Source: Flavobacterium reichenbachii
GTDB lineage: Bacteria > Bacteroidota > Bacteroidia > Flavobacteriales > Flavobacteriaceae
DNA length: 64,000 nucleotides
NCBI RefSeq assembly: GCF_002217435.1
Contig: NZ_MUHF01000017.1
Span: forward strand, 100,352 to 164,351
Direction: 5' to 3'
Shown here: positions 25,057 through 33,058 of the stretch, piece by piece
How the letters are laid out: every line of letters begins with the position of its first letter
How positions within the stretch are numbered: the first letter of the stretch is position 1
The notes under the pieces: generated by a model
The model's database searches: none
Told to the model about the DNA's origin: nothing
Seen by the model: the letters and a program-made list of their open reading frames with translations, nothing else
Translations under genes and position numbers: made by a program

Positions 25057-26604
25057 TTAATCGTTGGTTTCCAAGTTTTGATTATATATAAAATCTAATA
25101 ATTCCTTTTCCTCATTTAAAGTTTTTGTGATTGATCTCATTTTAGTTCTGAATGGAGAATCTAACCAATATTCATATTTAATTATTTCCTCGTCTACGAA
25201 TTCTTTAGATATACTTATTAAGATTTCATTGTACTTTTTAATATTGTATTGTTTTAGTTTTTCTAATAAAGGCGTTAATTTTACCAATGATGCTCTATTA
25301 AATAATGAAATGTTATGGGTTAGTTTTTTTTTAAATAATTTTTTAGTTTCGTCGTATTCTTCTAAGATAATTCTGTGCTCAATAAGCATTCTCTGAAAAT
25401 AATAATCAGAGGTTTTAACATTAGTAATGTTGATCGATTTAATTTTATTTTCTAACCAATTAAAATTTGTTGTATTAATTAATTCCTCTCTCAGTTTAAT
25501 AATCTCCGATTCATTTTTTTCTTCAGTTTTGAAAACCTTAGAACATAAATTACGAGCTTTATATTTGAAATAAATTGGTAATAGAAATATTGAACAAACA
25601 GCTAATGTCAGTAACCATGAAAACGGACTTTCAATAAATAATAGCTGAATAGTTTTTATATAAAAATTACTCTTGTTTAAAAGAATATTTAGAGAATTAT
25701 AGTTTTCAATTTTATCATTAACCAATTTGGTTAAGGTTATTTTGAAATCATCAAAATCTTTCTTTAAAGAACCTGCAATTGATATGGAATTGATGTTAGT
25801 TATAAAATCATTATCCGAAATCAATTCGTTGTTTAATAAATTATCGAGATCATTTAAAATCTTGATTTTTTTTAACTCATCTTCATTAGTTGAGCTGAAA
25901 TTTTCATCGATTTTGTTAAACTGAGTTAGTTTCTTTGTGGCATTTATTACAAATAAACTGTCCGTTGTAATTTTTGAATTTATGATATTCAGATGTTTTG
26001 TAATTATTCGTACTTCAGCTAAATTTAAGCGAGTGATTATTTTATCATTAAACTCTTTCTGATTAATGAACTCTTCTTTAATTAATTGCTTATTTGTTAA
26101 TGAATACAGTTTAATCCTCTCACAAATTTTGTGTTTATCAATGCTGTTTTTTACTGATGAAGAAAACATAAACACATTCAGAGGCTGTGCAATTATTACC
26201 GCTAATAGCATCATGAAACCAATCCGTAAATTCATGGATAACGTTAAAAACTTACTCTCATTTTGCTTTGAATCTGAGTTAACATTAGAATTTTTGTTTT
26301 TCTTTCTTTTAGAAGATAATGGAATAATTGCGGGAGAAATAGTGTGCAGTAATAACAAATACATATTTACGATTACAGTCCCCCATATTATTCCCATTGG
26401 GAAACTGACCCATTTGGCTCCATCAAATAAAGAGATAATGAAAAATGTAGCACTAAAAAAACATCCTATAAATATTAGGAAAACAAAAAAACCTAGAAGA
26501 GCAAATCTTCTTTGAATTTTTGCACTGCATCTTTTTAGAATATAATTGTCTTCTCCTGAACACGTAAATAGAAAAAGCCGAATTTCATTAACTGCCTTGT
26601 TCAT
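25057..26604 (-). CDS. DUF4407-like membrane protein (second, diverged)
   Basis: The N-terminus MNKAVNEIRLFLFTCSGEDNYILKRC parallels that of the upstream DUF4407 protein (RFLWKCAGGDRYLLERA), and the order of features is the same: three transmembrane segments in the first 160 residues, a long helical extramembrane region (about 160-320), a fourth membrane segment (about 325-345) and a cytoplasmic helical tail. The pair is thus homologous but strongly diverged. I chose ATG 26604, which gives a 17-base overlap with the upstream gene; a TTG at 26634 is the only longer option. Function is unknown. Confidence 0.7.
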   Translation of the reverse strand: MNKAVNEIRLFLFTCSGEDNYILKRCSAKIQRRFALLGFFVFLIFIGCFFSATFFIISLFDGAKWVSFPMGIIWGTVIVNMYLLLLHTISPAIIPLSSKRKKNKNSNVNSDSKQNESKFLTLSMNLRIGFMMLLAVIIAQPLNVFMFSSSVKNSIDKHKICERIKLYSLTNKQLIKEEFINQKEFNDKIITRLNLAEVRIITKHLNIINSKITTDSLFVINATKKLTQFNKIDENFSSTNEDELKKIKILNDLDNLLNNELISDNDFITNINSISIAGSLKKDFDDFKITLTKLVNDKIENYNSLNILLNKSNFYIKTIQLLFIESPFSWLLTLAVCSIFLLPIYFKYKARNLCSKVFKTEEKNESEIIKLREELINTTNFNWLENKIKSINITNVKTSDYYFQRMLIEHRIILEEYDETKKLFKKKLTHNISLFNRASLVKLTPLLEKLKQYNIKKYNEILISISKEFVDEEIIKYEYWLDSPFRTKMRSITKTLNEEKELLDFIYNQNLETND

Positions 26605-27832
26605 TCTTTTCGATTGAATTAATGTAGTTGTCAAGATTCTCGTCTATCTTTTTCATTTCTCTTTCTTTGTATTTTTTGACAGCATATTCAGTGAGCTCTT
26701 TTTGAATTTCTGTAACTTTCATTTTTTCAAAAATTAGTTTTTCAGCTTCATGATTTATTACTAAATGCTTTTCTACTCCTTGTTTATCTTTGTAATAATC
26801 ATATTTAACTTCAATTCCGTATTCAGCTTTAATTAGTTCATCTCGATTTTCTGCGAGATAATCATAAGTGGTTTTTGTCAACATCAATTTGAAAAATATT
26901 GGTGTTAATTCAATAGCCATGAATAATAAGGTTATAAATAAGGAAATCCAAAATCCTGCAACTTCATGAGCGATTTTAATTCTTTCTAATAAACCATCTA
27001 AGCCATTGGCTATTTTAGTATTATCAGATCTTGCTTTGTCTTTTTCTATTCGTAAGAAATCTTTTCTTTTATTTAATTCAGCTAAATCTTTTCCATTTTG
27101 ATTATCAAAAGTTTTTAATTGATTAGATAAATCATCCAATTGTGATTTTAACGCCTTAGATAGTGGTCCGTTACCTGCAGGAACTTTTTCTCCTTTACCC
27201 ATTAAATTATCAGTATATGCCTGTTCAGCCACTTTAATTCTTTCATTGAGAGCATTTCTGTCTTTTGCAATATTTCCAAATTCTGCTGTCAGTAGTTTTT
27301 CTCTATCTGCATAAGTTTTATCTACTTTTTTCTGATATTCAGCTTGTTGTTCAAGTTGCTTTTCTCGTAATTTTATATCAATTTCAGTTTTAAACATTCT
27401 AATTTCGACAGGTTTTGATATTGTCATTGCGATTATCATTCCCATCAAAATTCTTGGGAGAGCACTTTTTAATTCGCCTATCGTTATAGCTTCAGTTCCA
27501 TCTCCTTTTCCAGTACTAGTAACAATGAATCTGTCAATATTAAATATCATTAGTCCCCAAACAATTCCAAAGAACAATGCTATGCAAATTGTTTGTAAAT
27601 CTATTGGATTCTCAATTGCTGATCCTCTAGGCTCAAATATGGTATAAAAAGCATAACCTCCTGCAATACCTGCTAATGCACCAGTTGCAAAAACAATTCC
27701 GCCAAGACACATATATTTTATTTGATCAGAATAGGTTGCTCTTTCAAGTAAATAGCGATCTCCACCAGCGCATTTCCATAGAAATCGCATCACTGCACTT
27801 GATTCTGGTAATTTGTAATATTCTCGTATCAT
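26588..27832 (-). CDS. DUF4407 membrane protein
   Basis: The 414-residue protein fits DUF4407: RFLWKCAGGDRYLLERATYSDQIKY at the N-terminus, TM1 (about 38-62), TM2 (about 80-105, FGIVWGLMIFNIDRFIV), TM3 (about 122-142), a charged coiled-coil region (about 148-285) outside the membrane, TM4 (about 290-315) and a charged C-terminal tail. No function is established for the family. The start overlaps the upstream gene by four bases (ATGA), and its end overlaps the next DUF4407-like gene, so the operon is translationally coupled here. The coiled coil and paired paralogues suggest a hetero-oligomeric membrane assembly. Confidence 0.85.
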   Translation of the reverse strand: MIREYYKLPESSAVMRFLWKCAGGDRYLLERATYSDQIKYMCLGGIVFATGALAGIAGGYAFYTIFEPRGSAIENPIDLQTICIALFFGIVWGLMIFNIDRFIVTSTGKGDGTEAITIGELKSALPRILMGMIIAMTISKPVEIRMFKTEIDIKLREKQLEQQAEYQKKVDKTYADREKLLTAEFGNIAKDRNALNERIKVAEQAYTDNLMGKGEKVPAGNGPLSKALKSQLDDLSNQLKTFDNQNGKDLAELNKRKDFLRIEKDKARSDNTKIANGLDGLLERIKIAHEVAGFWISLFITLLFMAIELTPIFFKLMLTKTTYDYLAENRDELIKAEYGIEVKYDYYKDKQGVEKHLVINHEAEKLIFEKMKVTEIQKELTEYAVKKYKEREMKKIDENLDNYINSIEKNEQGS

Positions 27833-28353
27833 ATAAAATCGTTTTGGTTATAATTATTATGTTTGATATTGAATGGTTGATCTTCTATTCTAATTTTTGA
27901 TATTTTTATTGCTGGTTTTTTAGTAGAAATCTCAATCAAAGAGTGAGTTAATTGTGGAATTGAATTTCTTTTTAGATTTAAAGAAAGATTTGAAAAATTC
28001 GTTTTAAAACTTTGATTTTCAATTTTTAATGTAGGTTCAAATTTTAATGAATATTTCTTTTTTCTAAAAAAGCCATAGACTTCAATATCTATCTTTGAAG
28101 GTATATTTTCAAGGTTGAAAATTTTGATACTTTTTTCTAAAGTTTTTCTATTGTTAAATGAATACCATAGTGCATTATTGAATTGATAATCTATGATGAT
28201 AAAACTATTTTTGAAAAGATGATTGGCGTTGTAATTTAATTTTAATAGTATAATATCTTTATTTCTTCTAAAAAGTATAATAAAGAATCTGGCCAATACT
28301 GTTTTTGTAAAGGCGCTTTTTTTAAGTAAATATTTTAAATATTTTGAAAACAA
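27829..28353 (-). CDS. unrecognised basic protein, TTG start
   Basis: The 174-residue protein is very rich in Lys, Asn, Ile and Phe, with an N-terminal basic-hydrophobic stretch (about residues 1-30) and then a predicted beta-rich domain. There is no ATG in the first half of the frame and a stop codon lies shortly upstream, so the start is probably the TTG at 28353. It overlaps the DUF4407 gene by four bases. I know no family; its place in the operon is the only clue to function. Confidence 0.55.
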   Translation of the reverse strand: MFSKYLKYLLKKSAFTKTVLARFFIILFRRNKDIILLKLNYNANHLFKNSFIIIDYQFNNALWYSFNNRKTLEKSIKIFNLENIPSKIDIEVYGFFRKKKYSLKFEPTLKIENQSFKTNFSNLSLNLKRNSIPQLTHSLIEISTKKPAIKISKIRIEDQPFNIKHNNYNQNDFI

Positions 28354-28444
28354 ATTATAGGATATTAAATTTCAGATATTTTTTAAATGTAAATAGAATT
28401 GATTCTCTTAAAATGCGTAATTATACCTGATTTTATTCTGGCTT

Positions 28445-28726
28445 TTAATTGATTAGTCGATCCGCAATTTCCTTCCTCTCAATTATTATTTGAGAGGGAA
28501 GAATCATTTGGATTTTATTATTTATTGGATTCTCAAAAATTACAAAGTTCCCTCTGCAATTTTTATATCGAAATTGGAATGCTTTTATTCCCTTTAAAAA
28601 TCCTTCCTTTTGAGTTATTTCAAAAACATGATTAGAACAGGATTTTTTAAAAATGCATTTTTTCCTTTTAGACGCAGGAATAGCTTTCCAATATATTTGA
28701 ATAGCAAATAAGATGAAATATTTCAT
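28445..28726 (-). CDS. diverged YidD-like protein
   Basis: The 93-residue protein follows the YidD (PF01809) pattern: a short hydrophobic N-terminus, IQIYWKAIPASKRKKCIFKKSCS with Cys24 and Cys30, then HVFEITQKEGFLKGIKAF and RYKNCR (Cys57). In YidD the equivalent residues read IxxYQxxISP, CRFxPSCS, GxxKG and RxxxC. YidD sits at the membrane and helps the YidC insertase. This copy departs from the standard protein (KKCIFKKSCSNH instead of CRFYPTCSEY) and lies away from rnpA-yidC, so it is probably a specialised paralogue serving the membrane proteins of this operon. The assignment is by eye. Confidence 0.65.
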   Translation of the reverse strand: MKYFILFAIQIYWKAIPASKRKKCIFKKSCSNHVFEITQKEGFLKGIKAFQFRYKNCRGNFVIFENPINNKIQMILPSQIIIERKEIADRLIN

Positions 28727-28957
28727 TTATTTTTTAAAAACAATCATTTGACGAGTTGTTGTATATCCTGGTTTAGCTCCCAAACCAAAACACCCAGTTT
28801 CTGGTTGAATAAATGTTGATACGCTTTCTAATCGCACATATTCCCAACCTCTATTTGTGAAATTTTTTATTAAGTCTTCAAGTTGTTCCGCAACATGATT
28901 AGAATTTCCTTTTTTGGGATCAATTGAAGCTACAAATGGTACTACTTTATATTCCAT
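28727..28957 (-). CDS. DUF4177-like small protein, first gene of the operon
   Basis: The 76-residue protein has MEYKVVPF, then QLEDLIKNFTNRGWEYVRLESVST and a C-terminal TTRQMIVFKK, the strand-helix-strand-strand order of DUF4177-type proteins in which GWE(Y/L) is the hallmark. Function is unknown. It is the first gene after the dyad promoter at 28991, and its stop codon abuts the YidD-like gene, so it belongs to the operon. Confidence 0.75.
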   Translation of the reverse strand: MEYKVVPFVASIDPKKGNSNHVAEQLEDLIKNFTNRGWEYVRLESVSTFIQPETGCFGLGAKPGYTTTRQMIVFKK

Positions 28958-28990
28958 GATTTTTTAGGTTTTAATTATTATTTAATTATT

Positions 28991-29035
28991 CAAATGTAAA
29001 CTCAATCAAAACCAGTATTTTACGGAAATCCATAA
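28991..29035 (-). promoter_or_regulatory. promoter of the DUF4177/YidD/DUF4407 operon with upstream dyad (copy 2)
   Basis: On the minus strand the -7 box TACATTTG (28991-28998) lies 34 bases before the ATG. The dyad TATGGA-TT-TCCGTA (29021-29034) is again 22 bases upstream of the box. The match to 22746-22790 is 41 of 45, higher than expected for two independent promoters and extending over the dyad and spacer. Confidence 0.65.
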
Positions 29036-29060
29036 TCCTAAAAATTTTAAATTCAGGAAT

Positions 29061-29084
29061 AAAAAAAGCCCCCGAAGGAGCTTT
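29061..29084 (-). terminator. terminator of the kinase/response regulator operon
   Basis: On the minus strand AAAGCTCC pairs with GGGGCTTT around a TTCG tetraloop, followed by seven T residues. It lies 22 bases after the response regulator stop codon and separates that unit from the operon promoter at 28991. Confidence 0.85.
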
Positions 29085-29106
29085 GTAAAATTATAAACAG
29101 CAGGCT

Positions 29107-29775
29107 TTAAATAATTCCCATGTCTTTTGTAATAGAAACCAAATGAACCGTATTATTTGCTTTAAAAAAGTCTTTCAGTTTAGAAAGTCTCTTTTCAACG
29201 GCGCTTTTACTGTTGGGTTTGATATCTGAATTTTTAAAGATTTCGATAATTTCGTCTTGCGAAGTTCCTGCCGATAAATGTTTTAAGATTTTGATGTCGA
29301 TATCATCAATTTCATAATTATTTTTTTCCTGCAATGCCGAAGCAACTTCGGGAGAAATAAATTTTTGATCGGAATTCAAAAGAATGTTAATTGCTTTTTT
29401 TAATTCTTCAATACTATTTAAACCCTTTAAAACAAAAGCATTAATTCCGGCATTATCAAATAGCGATTTGATTCGGAAACTTTTGTCTTCTACAGAATAG
29501 GCAATAATTTTAATGTCAGGCTGTAATTCACGAACTTTTTGAACCAATTCATCTCCACTCGCAATTGTCACCGCGCGATGATCTGTTTTAAAAGAAAGAT
29601 CGCTGATTAATAAATCGTAAGGCTCATTTTGATTGATTGCAGCACGTATTTTTAGAAATGCATCATCACAATATTTTGAATGTTGAGAATTGTTGATGTT
29701 TAAATCTTTTAAGACTTGTTGAATTCCTAAATTCATAGCATCAAGATCTTCGGCAATTATAACTTTTTTAAACAT
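29107..29775 (-). CDS. response regulator with C-terminal LuxR-like HTH
   Basis: The receiver domain (1-125) has the acidic pocket AED (residues 8-10) and phospho-acceptor Asp59 in LLISDL, with the FVLKG lysine. The C-terminal domain (about 150-222) has the LuxR/NarL-type helix-turn-helix order (DIDIKILKHLSAGTSQDEIIEIF, then KSAVEKRLSKLKDFF). It is the partner of the kinase immediately upstream (six-base gap). Being next to the dyad promoters, it is a candidate to bind them; that is inference. Confidence 0.88.
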   Translation of the reverse strand: MFKKVIIAEDLDAMNLGIQQVLKDLNINNSQHSKYCDDAFLKIRAAINQNEPYDLLISDLSFKTDHRAVTIASGDELVQKVRELQPDIKIIAYSVEDKSFRIKSLFDNAGINAFVLKGLNSIEELKKAINILLNSDQKFISPEVASALQEKNNYEIDDIDIKILKHLSAGTSQDEIIEIFKNSDIKPNSKSAVEKRLSKLKDFFKANNTVHLVSITKDMGII

Positions 29776-29781
29776 AGGCTT

Positions 29782-31491
29782 TTATTTAGGCAGTGTTATT
29801 TTTACTTTGAAACCTTTATCAGGCTCAGTGTCAAAAGTAATAGTTCCTTTTATGGCCAGAATACGGTTTTCCATATTTTGAAGACCATTTTTTATAATTT
29901 GTTTTTTTTCGCAGCCTTTTCCGTTATCACTGTAATCAATCAATAAAGATTTTGAGTTGGTGTCAAATTTTAAAACAACGAGAGAAGATGCACTGTGTTT
30001 TTTCATATTTACCATTAATTCCTGCAGTACGCGCTGCAGTGCAACTTTTTTTTCATCTTCAATATTGTCCCAGTTTATCTTTTCTATATTATTTATAATG
30101 ACGTTTGTATTGGTGGAATTATAAGTAGAAAGCATTTCTTTTAAACTAGCAGCATAATTTGGCCCGGTATCAATATTACTGTTCTCTCGAGAAATACCCC
30201 GAACGCGTGAATAGATATGATCAAGGTTTTGTAATAATGTTTTTTTACTATTTTCTGTAGTTAAAGGTTGCGTTTGCGTAAAAGTTATGGCATTAAAAAC
30301 ATCATTTGCAAGTCCATCGTGTATGTCTTTGGCAATTCTCGTTTCGGTTGCATAAGCCGTTTGTATCTCTACAAGACGGGTTTTTGTTTTATGACGTTTT
30401 ATCAGATAAGCGACCAAAGAGAAAAGCGAAATAATTCCTAATATTAAAAAGATTCTTTGATATTTAGCTGTTTGAATCACCAGTAAATTTTCTGCTTTTT
30501 CTAAACGCAGTTTCTGATTTTCGTCTTTTTCTTTTTTTGAATCATATTTAATTTTGGCAAACTTATTTTTATAGTTATTTCGAATCTTAATTATGCTGTC
30601 GTTTAACGTAATATATTTTTGTGCATATTTTGTACCTTGATTATTGAAATTGTTTGAAATTAAAAATTTTAATGCCTTCAATCTTTCATCAATACTATTT
30701 AGTTTTGTGGCTGTATTATACGCTTCTAAAGCATGTTGATTAGATTTCTTAGAATCTGTTGCTGCATGATAGTCAGATAAGTGAAGGTTGCTTTCAATAC
30801 TTCCATACACATCATCAATTTGATTTCTTATGGACAGACTTTCGTTCATTAATAAAAGCCCTCTTTGGTTCAGGCCTTTTTTAAAATAAGCGTAACCCAA
30901 ATTATCTTGAATCCTTGCTTTAGTAGCAGCAAGTGATTTGTCATTTAATGTTTTCTGATTAAGAAGAGAATCTAAAATAACAATTGCTTTGTCGTATTTC
31001 TTTTGATTGATATATACAGCAGCAATATTATTTAAAGGATTTTGTTTTGAAATAATATCTGTGCAGTCTTTTAGAGCTTCTTTGTAATAATAAATTGCAT
31101 CGTCATAAATTGAAAGTTCTTTATCTGCAATGCCAAAAAAGTTATTAATAGAAGCACTGTAAACATTTTTTTTTGTGATATAAGGCAGGGCTTCTGTCAG
31201 AGTTTCTTTACTGCCGTAATAATCTCCATTGATCTGCTGGATGTAAGCCATTTGAATAAGATTATAAACAACATTAGCACTATCTTTTAAAACATCAAAA
31301 GTTATTTTCGATTTATTGAAGTTGTAAAAAGCAACATTAAATTTTTTATTTTCTATACTTAAGATTCCTTTTTCACGAAAGTTAAGGGCTTCTTTTTTAA
31401 GAGCTTTTTTATTTACAATAACAGCTGGCTCTTCTTTGCAGGAAAGCATAGAAAGAAAAATAAAGAAACAAAAAAACGGGGATCGTAACAT
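29782..31491 (-). CDS. lipoprotein-type histidine kinase with TPR sensor region
   Basis: A lipoprotein-like signal (lipobox MLSC, Cys18) is followed by TPR repeats (about residues 30-300) that would lie outside the cytoplasm, one transmembrane helix (346-364) and a cytoplasmic kinase of the HisKA_3/NarX class: His391 in KDIHDGLANDVFN and an HATPase domain with LQELMVNMKKHS and SDNGKG. This class pairs with LuxR-type regulators, as here. The TPR sensor may bind a peptide or a partner protein such as the small lipoprotein encoded upstream. A signal-peptide Cys combined with an internal membrane helix is typical of the Bacteroidota type. Confidence 0.88.
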   Translation of the reverse strand: MLRSPFFCFFIFLSMLSCKEEPAVIVNKKALKKEALNFREKGILSIENKKFNVAFYNFNKSKITFDVLKDSANVVYNLIQMAYIQQINGDYYGSKETLTEALPYITKKNVYSASINNFFGIADKELSIYDDAIYYYKEALKDCTDIISKQNPLNNIAAVYINQKKYDKAIVILDSLLNQKTLNDKSLAATKARIQDNLGYAYFKKGLNQRGLLLMNESLSIRNQIDDVYGSIESNLHLSDYHAATDSKKSNQHALEAYNTATKLNSIDERLKALKFLISNNFNNQGTKYAQKYITLNDSIIKIRNNYKNKFAKIKYDSKKEKDENQKLRLEKAENLLVIQTAKYQRIFLILGIISLFSLVAYLIKRHKTKTRLVEIQTAYATETRIAKDIHDGLANDVFNAITFTQTQPLTTENSKKTLLQNLDHIYSRVRGISRENSNIDTGPNYAASLKEMLSTYNSTNTNVIINNIEKINWDNIEDEKKVALQRVLQELMVNMKKHSASSLVVLKFDTNSKSLLIDYSDNGKGCEKKQIIKNGLQNMENRILAIKGTITFDTEPDKGFKVKITLPK

Positions 31492-31545
31492 AAAGTTTAC
31501 TTTCCCCGAATTTAGTGAATTTTAATATTTATTTATAAACTTTAT

Positions 31546-31722
31546 TTAATCCTTAACTGGTGGAGGTGGTACTGTTATAGGTCCATCCCCAGGACCGTCT
31601 GCAACTGTATTAGAAGGTTTTTTAATTTCATTTTTTGGCTGTGTTTCATATTCATCAGCAGTGCAAGAAAATAACGTTGTACACAATAGTGCAAATACTC
31701 CCATTAAAAATAGATTTTTCAT
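31546..31722 (-). CDS. 58-residue lipoprotein upstream of the kinase gene
   Basis: An ATG at 31722 opens 58 codons with a lipoprotein signal peptide ending LFSC (Cys20). The mature part is short, acidic and proline/glycine-rich (DGPGDGPITVPPPP) and has no domain. Its stop lies 54 bases before the kinase gene on the same strand, so the two are probably one transcript. A role as a ligand or accessory of the TPR kinase is possible but unsupported beyond position. Confidence 0.65.
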   Translation of the reverse strand: MKNLFLMGVFALLCTTLFSCTADEYETQPKNEIKKPSNTVADGPGDGPITVPPPPVKD

Positions 31723-32065
31723 CTTGATTATTTTTTAAGATTTGAAATGGCTGTTGCTGTCCGGAACTTTTCCGGATCTTTTCAAAGCCATATGATTTTG
31801 GGAAGTAGAGTGCGTAGAACTATAAAATTTTCATTTATACTTCCCGGATAAAGTCCGTTTTACGGTTTTCCGCACTTTTAATTGAACTAGTTTTGTACTT
31901 TTGTTTTAGACCTGCAGATCAAAGCGGTAACTAATTCTGAGGACAAAGTTATATCGCTTACAAGCCTGCATTCATACGGAATTCCGGGACTTCCGAAATA
32001 CTTTTTTAGAATCCTAAAAATTCCTATGAAGTCCTGAAAATTCCTAAAAAATAAAATTGACGCTT
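31723..32065. promoter_or_regulatory. divergent regulatory region with several CCGGAA-type dyads
   Basis: No gene is visible. An inverted repeat CCGGAA-CTT-TTCCGG lies at about 31761-31775. TACGGT-TT-TCCGCA (31861-31874) resembles the dyads at 22776 and 29021 and is followed, 21 bases later, by a plus-strand -7 box TACTTTTG (31896-31903), the same spacing as in those promoters. CGGAATTCCG, a perfect palindrome inside TACGGAATTCCGGGACTTCCG's first half, lies near 31977-31988. The box at 31896 may drive the gene at 32066. Confidence 0.45.
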
Positions 32066-33058
32066 ATGCCAAACATTACTATAGAAGATTATATAAAAGC
32101 TGTTCGGGAAAAATATGAAGAGGTGAAAAATGGAGAGAACAGCCGTTTTTTAGAAAATCCATCTCAGGCAAAACTTCGAAAACTATGCTGGGAAGTATTT
32201 CAAATAAATCAGAATTCAGATGACTTGAAAGCTTTCAGTTCTTTATTTGAATTTTGTTTTGATATTTCTAAAAAGAATGCTCTTCAGGCAAAGACAGATA
32301 AGTTTAAATCTATTGGAGCTTATTATAGAGGAAAAACGGAAAACCCAACTGAAGAAATAATTGAACTCGCAGCGGTTTTAGTAGATTTTGAACTTAGACC
32401 TTATAATAAGTTTAGAAGATTTAAGGAAGAAGGAATAGTTCTGGACGATAAAAGTGATGTTACAATATCAACTTTAAACGAAGGAAAAAAACTTTCAGAT
32501 GAAAGCTTTGAAAAAATTGATGAAGAGGATAAAGTACTCATTGAAGATTTAAGAGTACCTGTAAATTTGGTAGAAAAAGAAATTGTGGAAGGAACAAATG
32601 TAAATATACCTACTGGCTTTGTTGAAACTCCGAAAAAAGGTTTTGTCGAAAGAATGATAAAAAAATCAAAACGAACTATAGCAGCAACAACTATTATTTT
32701 TTGCTTAGTTGGAGCTGTAGTTTATTTTGCTTTCTTTAAAATGAATTGTATGCAGTGGTCAGACGATCACTACGAAATTGTAGATTGTGGTGTAGGAATA
32801 AAAGGTAATCCTAATATAATTATTCCAAAAGATGATACTCTTCTGGATTTTAGAAAAGTATTTGTATGTGATACCACTACTTGTTTTAGAGAAGATGGAA
32901 CACCGATTGTTTGGTATAGTAAAACAGCCAACGGTGTTGATTTTTTTAACACACACGGATTGCATCCCGAAACAAGAAAGGCTCTAAGAGCTTTAACTCC
33001 TTATATGTTTGATAAGTATGGAAAAAAAAGCTGTGATAAAATTGCAATCTCAAGATAA
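32066..33058 (+). CDS. single-pass membrane protein of unknown function
   Basis: From ATG 32066 the protein has 330 residues: an N-terminal soluble helical domain (about 1-200, ending in an acidic linker), one transmembrane helix (about 205-223) and a C-terminal extracytoplasmic domain with six cysteines, including CMQW, DCGVG, CDTTTC and KKSCDK. A TTG nine bases upstream is the only longer start. I recognise no family. Its 3' end overlaps that of the convergent beta-glucosidase gene by nine bases. A dyad-type promoter may link its expression to the two-component system next door. Confidence 0.7.
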   Translation: MPNITIEDYIKAVREKYEEVKNGENSRFLENPSQAKLRKLCWEVFQINQNSDDLKAFSSLFEFCFDISKKNALQAKTDKFKSIGAYYRGKTENPTEEIIELAAVLVDFELRPYNKFRRFKEEGIVLDDKSDVTISTLNEGKKLSDESFEKIDEEDKVLIEDLRVPVNLVEKEIVEGTNVNIPTGFVETPKKGFVERMIKKSKRTIAATTIIFCLVGAVVYFAFFKMNCMQWSDDHYEIVDCGVGIKGNPNIIIPKDDTLLDFRKVFVCDTTTCFREDGTPIVWYSKTANGVDFFNTHGLHPETRKALRALTPYMFDKYGKKSCDKIAISR

